64,000 bases of DNA from an uncultured Bryobacteraceae bacterium (GTDB lineage: Bacteria; Acidobacteriota; Terriglobia; Bryobacterales; Bryobacteraceae). The notes beneath the pieces are model-generated. The model did no database searches and was not told the DNA's origin. It was given only the letters and a program-made list of their open reading frames with translations. Shown piece by piece: positions 24,081-31,545 of the stretch (positions are counted from its first letter, which is position 1; every line of letters starts with the position of its first letter). Made by a program: the position numbers and the translations under genes. The stretch is taken from assembly GCA_937924525.1 (NCBI GenBank), contig CALDSU010000012.1, forward strand, positions 1 through 64,000, given 5' to 3'.

Positions 24081-25385
24081 TCAGGGAGCGAGAGCGGCCG
24101 CGCGGGCGTCCAGCCGCCAGACGTCGCTTTCCATGTTGTTCCCGGCCACCATCCAGAGCGCGCCCCCGTGCACGAACACGCTTGCCGCGTGCCGCGGTTT
24201 CCACGGCGTGCCAGGGACTTCATACCAATTGACGCCGTCGGCCGAATACCAGACGTCGTTCCGGTTGCCGCCCTGGGCGTGATACCCCTCCAGCACCCAC
24301 AGCCTGCCGTCGAACACGGCCACTTCGTGGTACTGGCGCGGATGCCAGGGGGCTTCCGCGGTATGGCGCCGCCAGCGGCGGCCGTCGGCCGAACTCCAAA
24401 CGTCGCTGTAGAAGTGGCGCGCCGGGGTTTGCGGCGTATCGTACGTGCCGCCGCCCAGGATCCAAATGCGGCCGCGAAACACCGCACTGCCGCCGATCAT
24501 GCCGCGCGCGGACCAGTAGGGCTCGCGCGGCGGTACTTGCTCCCAGCGCACCCCGTCGGCGGAGCGCCAGATGTCGCGATAGAACTTCTCCGGACCTCCC
24601 GCGAAAGCGGGCATGGTCTGCCCGCCGATCACCCAAATTTGGTCCTGATGGACCACCGTGTAGTGCAGCGCCCGCGGCGCCCAGGGTACGCGCGCATTCA
24701 CCAGCGTCCAGTTCACCCCGTCGGCTGAACTCCACACGTCGTCCTGGTAATGCTGCTGATTGGCGTCGCCGCCCACAATCCACATGCGGCCGCGATGTAC
24801 GGCATAGCCCGCCGTATGGCGGCCCTCCCAATCGCGCCGGGGATCGAACGAAGCGTCCCGGAACGTATTCGGTTTGCGCTCCACCCACGCGGCGCCGTCG
24901 GTGCTGGACCAGACATCGTTGCTGCAAATCAACGGAAAATGCCGCTGGTCGCGCGGATTCCACCCGCCGATCAGCCAGAGCTGATTTTGAAAGGACAAGG
25001 CTCCCGCTCCGTCGCGCGGCGCGAAGGCGGCGTTTGCCGTGACCTGCGTCCAGCGGTAGCCGGCAACCTCCTGCGAACCGACCATGGCAAACGTCCCGCT
25101 CACCGCCGGAGTTTGTCCGGGCGCTTCCAGGCGAAGCCTCGCCCGGCGGTGCAGCCGGGCAGGCACGGTCCACCGGAAGCGGCCGGCGCTGGCCGGGACC
25201 TCCGCGATGCGTTCCCATCCGTCGCCGGCGGCGTAGCTCAGCACCGCCGCGCCGGCCGCGCCCGAGGCGGTCCAGGCGACCACGTGGATGCTGCCCGCGG
25301 CCCACACCTCTCCCCCGCCGGGGGACGTGAACGAGACGGCGCTCCAGGCAGGCAACCCGAACATCCAGCAGAGCAGGCTGCGCAT
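24081..25385 (-). CDS. Secreted kelch-like beta-propeller protein
   Basis: The protein has 434 residues with a signal peptide (about 1-17). An immunoglobulin-like domain (about 18-105, GGEVWAAGSIHVVAWTASG) is followed by a propeller with five blades, each carrying a DVWSSADGVNW-type phrase and a nearby WVIGG or WILGGG turn, plus a shorter closing blade. It resembles galactose-oxidase-type or kelch propellers. No copper-oxidase residues were identified, so binding rather than catalysis is assumed. The start at 25385 is 11 nt after the radical SAM stop and gives the signal peptide. The longer frame upstream lies inside that gene. Confidence 0.75.
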   Translation of the reverse strand: MRSLLCWMFGLPAWSAVSFTSPGGGEVWAAGSIHVVAWTASGAAGAAVLSYAAGDGWERIAEVPASAGRFRWTVPARLHRRARLRLEAPGQTPAVSGTFAMVGSQEVAGYRWTQVTANAAFAPRDGAGALSFQNQLWLIGGWNPRDQRHFPLICSNDVWSSTDGAAWVERKPNTFRDASFDPRRDWEGRHTAGYAVHRGRMWIVGGDANQQHYQDDVWSSADGVNWTLVNARVPWAPRALHYTVVHQDQIWVIGGQTMPAFAGGPEKFYRDIWRSADGVRWEQVPPREPYWSARGMIGGSAVFRGRIWILGGGTYDTPQTPARHFYSDVWSSADGRRWRRHTAEAPWHPRQYHEVAVFDGRLWVLEGYHAQGGNRNDVWYSADGVNWYEVPGTPWKPRHAASVFVHGGALWMVAGNNMESDVWRLDARAAALAP

Positions 25386-25396
25386 GGGAATCGCGC

Positions 25397-26404
25397 TTAT
25401 TGTATCCCTGGGGGAGGAAACAGCACCAACTGTTCGTGGCCCGCCGGCGTCTCCGGTTCGTGCGCCAGCGGAGCGGAGGCCAGCGCCAGGTCCGCGCGAA
25501 TTCGCGCCACCCGCTCGCGCAACCGTGCGGGGTAAGGGCCCCGCAAGTACATGCCGCCGGCGTAAGCCGCGCGGTATCGCCCGGCCAGGTGAGGAAACTG
25601 CTCCTCCAGCAAGGGGAAAAAGACGCGCCGCGCCGCGCTCGACAGGAACAGCGGCTGCGCCCCAAAGAAACCCGCGCCGGCGTCCTTGGCCGCCTCGGCC
25701 ACTTCCCGTAGGTCCCGCTCCGCGTCGTTGATGCCGGGCAGCACCGGACTGCAAAATACGCCTACCGCCAGTCCGGTGGCGGCTAGGCGGCGCACCGCCT
25801 CCACCCGCCGCCGCGGATGAGGCGCGCGCGGCTCCAGCAGGCGCGCCCGCTCCGCATCCAGCGTGGTGATGGTCATGTTCACGTGGACCGTGTTCCTGCC
25901 CGCCACCGCCCGCAGAATATCCAGGTCTCGCACGATCAGGTCCGACTTCGTCGTGAGGGACAGCCGCCGTCCGCGATCTTCCGCGAAAACTTCCAGAATC
26001 TCCCGCGTGCGCCCAAACCGCCTCTCCGCCGGCTGATACGGGTCCGTCGCCGTCCCGATCGCAATAATGTGCTCCCGCGGCGCCTTGCGCAGATCCCGCC
26101 GCAGCAGCGCTCCCGGAGACGCTTTGGCGTAAATCTTGTCCTCGAACTCCTCCGGCGACCGCAACTCCATGAACTCATGGGTGTAACGCGCGTAGCAGTA
26201 GCGGCAGCCGAACTCGCAGCCACGGTAGGGATTGATGCTCCAGGCGAAAAAGCGCATTCCCCGCACTCGGTTCAGCAGCGAGCGCGCCGGCAGTTCAAAA
26301 TACTGGACGCGCCGCTTCGCGACGAGCGCTGGGCTGGCCGCCGCCAGTTGCGCGATGCCGGTTGCCACACTTTCGATCTTCGCCTGATATTCGCCTTTTG
26401 TCAA
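25397..26404 (-). CDS. SplB-like radical SAM protein
   Basis: This 335-residue protein belongs to the COG1533 group. The 4Fe-4S/SAM motif is in INPYRGCEFGCRYCYAR near 58-74 (CxxxCxxC). AIGTATDPYQPAE near 115-127 is the conserved second region, and GVFCSPVLPGINDAE lies near 215-230. These proteins share a fold with spore photoproduct lyase, but most have no proven substrate. The start is uncertain: the frame opens with TTG at 26404 without a good Shine-Dalgarno, and GTG at 26368 is an alternative. It is divergent from the sugar transferase, with only 14 bp between if the TTG is used. Confidence 0.82.
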   Translation of the reverse strand: MTKGEYQAKIESVATGIAQLAAASPALVAKRRVQYFELPARSLLNRVRGMRFFAWSINPYRGCEFGCRYCYARYTHEFMELRSPEEFEDKIYAKASPGALLRRDLRKAPREHIIAIGTATDPYQPAERRFGRTREILEVFAEDRGRRLSLTTKSDLIVRDLDILRAVAGRNTVHVNMTITTLDAERARLLEPRAPHPRRRVEAVRRLAATGLAVGVFCSPVLPGINDAERDLREVAEAAKDAGAGFFGAQPLFLSSAARRVFFPLLEEQFPHLAGRYRAAYAGGMYLRGPYPARLRERVARIRADLALASAPLAHEPETPAGHEQLVLFPPPGIQ

Positions 26405-26418
26405 GAGGAGGGCGTGAT

Positions 26419-27846
26419 ATGCTCTTAGGTGGCGTGTTGAACCGGAACCCCCGCAAGGCGCGCCTGCTCTTCGCGCTCTCCGACATCATCTTGACCTGGC
26501 TCGCGTTCGAAGCCGCGTACCATACCCGGGCGCTGCTGCTCGATCTCGGGCGGTTGTTTTACATCGATGCTCCCATCAAGGCGCTGATTCTCGGATTCAC
26601 GCTGCTGGTGTGGGTGTTGTTGGGGATCTGGTATCAGATCTACGACCGGCTCCAGGCGGGCAAACTGCCCACCGTGCTGGCGGAAACCACGCGCCAATGC
26701 GCCTTGGGCGCGCTGGCGGTGGTGGTCTTCGAGTATGCATTGCGCTTGGACCTCAGCCGTCCTTTTCTGGCGCTGTTCGCGGGGTACGCGTGGGTGTTGC
26801 TGTGCCTGTTCCGGCTGAACGCGGGAAACGTGGCGGGCTATATCCGGCGGGAATTCGGGCAGCCTCACTACGTGGTGATCGTGGGCACGGGCGAACGCGC
26901 GCGGCAGTTGGGGCGGCAACTGGAGGACTCCGCCGCTCAGGGAGTGCGCCTGATCGGTTTTCTTGATGAGCATGCCGGTGACGGCCGGGTCGAGTTGAAC
27001 CAGGTCTATCCGGTGTGGCCGTTGGCGGAACTCAGCGACCGGTTGCGCCGCCAGGTGATCGACGAGATCGTCTTCGCGGTGGACAGCCAGCGTCTCGCCG
27101 CGCTCGAAGACGTCTTCCTGCTCTGCGATGAAGAGGGCGTGCGGACGCGAGTGGTGCTGGACTTCTTTCCCCACGTCAACAGCAGGATTTCGTTCGAGAC
27201 GGCGGGGACGACGCCGCTGGTCACGTTCACCGCGGCGCCGGCGGACGAGATCCGGCTGCTGGTGAAACGGACCATCGACATCGTGATCGCCGCCGCGGCG
27301 CTGCTGGTGCTGTTTCCGTTGATGGTGCTCCTCGGGCTGCTGATCCGGGCGACGTCGCGGGGACCTGCCATCTTCCGGCAGCGCCGCTGCGGGCTCAACG
27401 GACGGATGTTCACGTTCTACAAGTTCCGTTCGATGTGCGAAAACGCCGAGGAGCTGAAAGCCTCGCTCGCGCACCTGAATCAGAAACAGACGGCGTTCAA
27501 GATTCCCAACGACCCCCGCCTGACGCCGCTCGGCCGGTTGCTGCGGAAGTTCTCGATCGACGAATGGCCGCAATTGTGGAACGTGTTGAAGGGGGATATG
27601 TCGCTGGTGGGTCCGCGTCCCGCCGTGCCGGAGGAGGTCGAGCGCTACCAGCGCTGGCAGCGGCGGCGGTTGCGGATGCGGCCCGGCTTGACATGCCTGT
27701 GGACGCTCGCCGGCCGCGACGCGGTGGACTTCGACACCTGGATGCGCCTGGATCTCGAGTACATCGACAACTGGTCGCTGGCGCTCGACTGGAAGATCCT
27801 GCTGCTGACCATTCCCCGCGTGCTCAGCGGCCGCGGCGCGCACTGA
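26419..27846 (+). CDS. Polyprenyl-phosphate sugar-1-phosphate transferase (exopolysaccharide priming)
   Basis: This 475-residue inner-membrane enzyme transfers a sugar-1-phosphate to undecaprenyl phosphate, the first step of exopolysaccharide or O-antigen assembly. Four N-terminal membrane segments (about 12-130) precede a CoA-binding-like nucleotide domain (VVIVGTGERARQLG near 155). A fifth membrane helix (about 295-320) precedes the catalytic domain with FYKFRSM, PLGRLLRKFSIDEWPQLWNVL and GDMSLVGPRPAVPEE. ATG at 26419 is preceded by AAGAGGAGGG at good spacing. No Wzx, Wzy or glycosyltransferase genes adjoin it, so it acts as an orphan initiator here. Confidence 0.9.
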   Translation: MLLGGVLNRNPRKARLLFALSDIILTWLAFEAAYHTRALLLDLGRLFYIDAPIKALILGFTLLVWVLLGIWYQIYDRLQAGKLPTVLAETTRQCALGALAVVVFEYALRLDLSRPFLALFAGYAWVLLCLFRLNAGNVAGYIRREFGQPHYVVIVGTGERARQLGRQLEDSAAQGVRLIGFLDEHAGDGRVELNQVYPVWPLAELSDRLRRQVIDEIVFAVDSQRLAALEDVFLLCDEEGVRTRVVLDFFPHVNSRISFETAGTTPLVTFTAAPADEIRLLVKRTIDIVIAAAALLVLFPLMVLLGLLIRATSRGPAIFRQRRCGLNGRMFTFYKFRSMCENAEELKASLAHLNQKQTAFKIPNDPRLTPLGRLLRKFSIDEWPQLWNVLKGDMSLVGPRPAVPEEVERYQRWQRRRLRMRPGLTCLWTLAGRDAVDFDTWMRLDLEYIDNWSLALDWKILLLTIPRVLSGRGAH

Positions 27847-27900
27847 GCGTTCCGCCAATCCCGCGCGCCGCGCCCGGACAAACACCGCCCGCCGCTGGCG

Positions 27901-27906
27901 TATCAT
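27901..27906 (+). promoter_or_regulatory. -10 box ahead of the sugar isomerase gene
   Basis: TATCAT lies 12 nt before the ATG, followed by the Shine-Dalgarno AGGAG. The predicted leader is only about 5-6 nt, so the Shine-Dalgarno would be at or near the 5' end. Confidence 0.35.
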
Positions 27907-27918
27907 AGGAGACGGCGC

Positions 27919-28836
27919 ATGAATCGCCGAAATTTGCTCTTGGCGCCCTTGGCCGGCGCTCTCCTCGCCAGGTCGAACCGCATTGACGCCTCACGCCTGA
28001 GCGCGATCACCGACGAGATCGGCATGACGCCGCTGGAGGCGCTCGCGTTCGCCCGGCATTATGAATTGCAGTGGATCGAGCTGCGCAGCGTTCCCCAGCG
28101 CGGCCCCGAATACGCGTTTCTGCCGGACGCCGAGGTGAAGGCCGCCGCCGCCTCGTTCCGTGACGCGGGACTGCGGGTCTCCTTCCTGAATACCTCTCTG
28201 CTCAAGTTCCCGTGGCCTGATGCGGAGCCGGTCCGGCCGCGCCGCGGTTCTGCGGCCGATATCGAAAAGCAACGGCAGCAAGAGGCGCAGCGGTTCGCCC
28301 GCCGCCTGGACGATCTGCGGCTGGCCATCCGCGCCGCCCACCTCTTCGACGTCAGCAAAATCCGGGTCTTCTGCGGCATGCGCGTGGCCGAGCCCCAGCG
28401 GCTGTTTCCGCGCATCGCCGACGTGCTGGGCGAAATGAGCGTGATCGCCGAACGCGAAGGCGTCGCCCTGCTGATCGAGAACGAAGGGGCCTGCAACGTG
28501 GCCACCTCCGCCGAACTGGCGGAGATCCTGCGGCTGATTCCTTCCAAGGCCGTTGGCGCGAACTGGGATCCGCACAACGACCTCGGCCACCGCCAGATTC
28601 CGTTTCCCGACGGGTACCGGCTCTTACCGAAAGAACGGCTGGGCAACGTGCAGGTGAAAGGAAAAAGCCTTTTGGACCCCCAAACCCGACTGGACTGGCG
28701 CGCGATCTTCGCCTCCCTCGAACGCGACGGTTACCAGGGCCAGGTGGGCCTGGAAACGCATTATTTTGACGGCACGCTGATCGAAAAATCGCACTTGTCC
28801 ATGCAGGAACTGCTCCGTATGGTAAAAGAGTCCTGA
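27919..28836 (+). CDS. Sugar phosphate isomerase/epimerase-like TIM-barrel protein
   Basis: The protein has 305 residues. A short leader (MNRRNLLLAPLAGALLA) resembles a minimal export signal. A xylose-isomerase-like/AP endonuclease-2 TIM barrel follows. Likely metal ligands are the Glu in LIENEGACN near 195, and ANWDPHND (Asp/His) near 215, with the C-terminal GLETHYFDG Glu/His. Acidobacteria often encode exported members of this family; substrates are usually unknown sugars or inositols. TGATG overlap couples it to the next gene. Confidence 0.8.
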   Translation: MNRRNLLLAPLAGALLARSNRIDASRLSAITDEIGMTPLEALAFARHYELQWIELRSVPQRGPEYAFLPDAEVKAAAASFRDAGLRVSFLNTSLLKFPWPDAEPVRPRRGSAADIEKQRQQEAQRFARRLDDLRLAIRAAHLFDVSKIRVFCGMRVAEPQRLFPRIADVLGEMSVIAEREGVALLIENEGACNVATSAELAEILRLIPSKAVGANWDPHNDLGHRQIPFPDGYRLLPKERLGNVQVKGKSLLDPQTRLDWRAIFASLERDGYQGQVGLETHYFDGTLIEKSHLSMQELLRMVKES

Positions 28837-29333
28837 TGCGCCTGCCGCTGCGTCCCTCGATGTTCGGCGTGGGGCTGGTGGGCGCCGGCCTGCTCGTAGC
28901 GTTCATCTTCTGGTTTCAACGCGGCGCGCATATTCAGTTGAAAGGCTCGGTGCTCAAGGTGCGGACCCTGTCGCTGGAGCCGGAGTCGACCATCGCGGTG
29001 CTCGATTTCCGCATCACCAATCCGGCGGACTATGAGTTCGTCATTGGCAGGGTGGAGGTTTTCCTCGAGGACGGCTCCGGCCAGCGCATCCAGGCGGACA
29101 ACGTCGCCGAGGTGGACGCCCGACGCTTATTCGAGTATTATCCGATCCTCGGGCAGAAATATAACGAGACGCTGCTGATGCGCGACCGGGTGCCCGCGCG
29201 GCAAACGTGGGACCGGATGATCTGCGTGCGGGTGCCGGCGCCGGAAGCCCAGGTGTTGCGGCGCAAGCAGTTCGTGGTCCGGATGGAAGACGTGGACGGA
29301 CCGGTGGCCGAAATCGGGGAGACTTCCCGGTGA
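28836..29333 (+). CDS. Membrane-anchored protein of unknown function
   Basis: This 165-residue protein has one N-terminal transmembrane segment (about 9-27), then a beta-rich domain of about 130 residues. Phrases such as ESTIAVLDFRITNPADYEFVI resemble the LEA/WHy-type immunoglobulin fold found in desiccation-related proteins, but the match is by eye only. The start overlaps the previous stop (TGATG), so it is translated together with the isomerase. The pairing suggests an exported or membrane function for both. Confidence 0.6.
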   Translation: MRLPLRPSMFGVGLVGAGLLVAFIFWFQRGAHIQLKGSVLKVRTLSLEPESTIAVLDFRITNPADYEFVIGRVEVFLEDGSGQRIQADNVAEVDARRLFEYYPILGQKYNETLLMRDRVPARQTWDRMICVRVPAPEAQVLRRKQFVVRMEDVDGPVAEIGETSR

Positions 29334-29388
29334 GCGCCACGCCGCGAGGCGGCGGACATCCCCTCTAAATTTTCCCGGTCCTCCGCCG

Positions 29389-30924
29389 ATGGATGGTTGT
29401 GGCCCGCAGCGCTGCGCTGTGGCCGCCTGGGCCATCCGCGCCGGCATGGCCGCCGCTTCATCCTTGCCGTGCACGGCAGAGTCTGCCCTCGCGTGTACGC
29501 AAGCAATCGGATCGCCGATGGGAGCCTGCCCCTCCATCCCGCGGGTGGCCGAACCCGAAGCCTGCGGACCCGCCGTGGTTCGCCGCGTCGCCTGGATTTC
29601 CGACGCACCTCCGCCTTCCGGCCATCTCCCCGTCCACGAAGGTGGATTGCGTATCGCCGTGGAATGGCTGGTGACGGTGGGGGAGGCGCTCCGCCGCATC
29701 GCGGCGGGCGCTTGCGACGCGGTGCTCGTGAACCTGCCGCTGGTTGGATGGGAGGCCGAGGCGACCCTCGCGGAGATTCGCCGCCGTTCGCCGGGGGTTC
29801 CGGTTTTCCTGAACGCGCCCGGCGCCAGTCCCCCCGAGGCGTGCCGCTGGATGGAACTGGGAGTGGCGTTCGTCTATGGCGGCGCGGTTCCTCCCGATGA
29901 CTTGGCTGCTCGCCTCGAGGATCGCTTGCCCGGCGCGCCGTCGGTTGAACCGTGGCGCGCCCTGCTGGTCGGCGACAGTCCCGCCATGGAGTCCGTATGC
30001 TCGCTGGTCCGCCTGGTGGCGGCGCGCCGCTCGACGGTGTTGATCACCGGGGAAACGGGCACGGGAAAAGAACTGGTGGCGCGCGCCCTCCACTTGGCCG
30101 GCCCGCGCGCCAGGCATGCGCTGGTGGCGGTGAATTGCAGCGCGATTCCCGAGCACCTGCTGGAAGCCGAGTTGTTCGGCCACGTCCGGGGCGCCTTCAC
30201 GGGCGCAGTGCAGCAGAGGGTGGGGCGATTTGAGCTGGCGGATCGCGGAACGCTCTTTCTCGACGAGATCGGCGATTTGCCCCTCGACTTCCAGACCAAG
30301 CTGCTGCGCTTCCTCCAGGAGCGGGAATTCCAGCGCCTCGGCAGTTCCGAGACGCTCCGCGTGGACGTGCGCGTGGTGGCCGCCACCCACGTCGATCTGG
30401 CCCGCCGCGTCGAGCAAGGCCGCTTCCGCGAGGATCTGTTTTACCGGTTGAACGTGGTGCCGATCGCCACCCCGCCGCTCCGCGAACGGTCGGAGGATAT
30501 TCCCGCGCTGGTGCGCCATTTTCTCCGCAAAATCTGCGCCAGCGAACAGTTGCCGCCCAAACGGGTGTTCCCCGAGGCGCTCAATCGCCTCAAACGCTAC
30601 CCGTGGCCTGGGAATGTCCGGCAACTCGAGAATGCGGTCGAGATGGCCGTGGCTTTGAGCGGAGACCGGGAAGTGCTCCACGCGGCGGACTTTCGCCTGC
30701 CGCTAGCCTCGCCCCAACCGCCGGCCGCGATCTCCGCCGCTCCCGGCTTGCCGCTTCCCCCGGAAGGACTCGACTTCGAGGAAACCGTGAGCCGGTTTGC
30801 AAGGCAACTGATCGAGCAAGCCCTTCGCCGGACCGGCGGGAACAAGAAGCGCGCCGCGGAAATTCTTCGCCTGAAACGGACCACCCTGACCGCCAAGTGG
30901 AAGTCGCTCCAGGGGGTTTGCTGA
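29389..30924 (+). CDS. Sigma-54-dependent activator with a degenerate receiver domain
   Basis: The frame has 511 residues. About 60 leading residues look unstructured, and translation may begin later (for example Met20 at 29446). Residues about 65-180 have receiver-like spacing but carry Asn115 (LVNLP) where the phosphorylated Asp belongs, and lack the acidic pair. The AAA+ domain is intact: Walker A GETGTGKE 221-228, GAFTGA 268-273 (sigma-54 contact), Walker B LFLDEIGD near 289-296. It ends in a Fis-type helix-turn-helix (GGNKKRAAEILRLKRTTL). It should remodel sigma-54 RNA polymerase without phosphorylation. It is 18 bp upstream of the DUF2760-Hsp70 genes, its most likely neighbours in function. 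Confidence 0.88.
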   Translation: MDGCGPQRCAVAAWAIRAGMAAASSLPCTAESALACTQAIGSPMGACPSIPRVAEPEACGPAVVRRVAWISDAPPPSGHLPVHEGGLRIAVEWLVTVGEALRRIAAGACDAVLVNLPLVGWEAEATLAEIRRRSPGVPVFLNAPGASPPEACRWMELGVAFVYGGAVPPDDLAARLEDRLPGAPSVEPWRALLVGDSPAMESVCSLVRLVAARRSTVLITGETGTGKELVARALHLAGPRARHALVAVNCSAIPEHLLEAELFGHVRGAFTGAVQQRVGRFELADRGTLFLDEIGDLPLDFQTKLLRFLQEREFQRLGSSETLRVDVRVVAATHVDLARRVEQGRFREDLFYRLNVVPIATPPLRERSEDIPALVRHFLRKICASEQLPPKRVFPEALNRLKRYPWPGNVRQLENAVEMAVALSGDREVLHAADFRLPLASPQPPAAISAAPGLPLPPEGLDFEETVSRFARQLIEQALRRTGGNKKRAAEILRLKRTTLTAKWKSLQGVC

Positions 30925-30928
30925 GGCC

Positions 30929-30934
30929 TATAAC
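30929..30934 (+). promoter_or_regulatory. -10 box 8 nt before the DUF2760 start
   Basis: TATAAC overlaps the gap after the activator gene and ends 8 nt before the GTG at 30943. No -35 is obvious. If used, the DUF2760 mRNA would be leaderless. A sigma-54 -24/-12 element (GG-N10-GC) is not evident at this spot. Confidence 0.35.
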
Positions 30935-30942
30935 TGGGGGCC

Positions 30943-31545
30943 GTGGAGTTCGCTATCCTAACGGGAGAGATCACTGCTCGTTTGGCAGCCCTCGCGCCCG
31001 CGGCGGGAGAGCTTTCCTGGAGATCATTTTTGGGACGTCTTGGTTTAGCTATCAAGAGCTTCTGGGCCATTCTGCGGACCGGCGCGCTGCCGGATGAAGT
31101 GGTGCAGCGCCTGGGCCTGGCGCGGCGGGGGCCGGCGAAAGCCGCACCGGCGGCGGCGCAGGCCGGACCCGCCGAGGGCGCCCTCCAGATGCTGGGCATC
31201 CTCCAGCGCGATGCCCGGCTGATCGACTTCCTGATGGAGGACATCGCCGCCTACTCCGACGACCAGGTGGGCGCGGCGGTGCGGAGCGTTCATCAGCAGT
31301 GCCGCGAGGCGCTCAACCGGTATGTGCAACTGGCCCCGGTGATCGACGGCGTCGAGGGCACCTTCACCAAACTGGCCGGCATCGAGCTTACGGCCGTCAA
31401 GCTGGTGGGAAACGTTCCGCCGCAGCCGCCCCCGGGCGGCGTGCTCCGGCATCGCGGCTGGCGGGGCGTCAAAGTCGACCTGCCTCCTCTGGGCGCCAAA
31501 ACCAATCTCTCCGTCGTGGCGCCCGCGGAAATCGAAATTGAGTAG
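30943..31545 (+). CDS. DUF2760 protein
   Basis: The protein has 200 residues. The N-terminal half is helical with an Ala-rich linker (about 62-80). The C-terminal half contains LLGILQRD-like and LIDFLMEDIAAYSDDQVGAA phrases, then EGTFTKLAGIELTAVKLVGNVP, all diagnostic of DUF2760. Members are typically encoded immediately before Hsp70-like genes, as here, and may be their client or adaptor; the function is unknown. The start is GTG at 30943. Its end overlaps the TTG start of the first Hsp70 gene by 8 bp. Confidence 0.82.
   Translation: MEFAILTGEITARLAALAPAAGELSWRSFLGRLGLAIKSFWAILRTGALPDEVVQRLGLARRGPAKAAPAAAQAGPAEGALQMLGILQRDARLIDFLMEDIAAYSDDQVGAAVRSVHQQCREALNRYVQLAPVIDGVEGTFTKLAGIELTAVKLVGNVPPQPPPGGVLRHRGWRGVKVDLPPLGAKTNLSVVAPAEIEIE

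Noticed and set aside
24081-25385. Galactose oxidase-type copper enzyme
   Set aside because: Only the propeller fold is evident; copper ligands and the Tyr-Cys cofactor residues were not identified.
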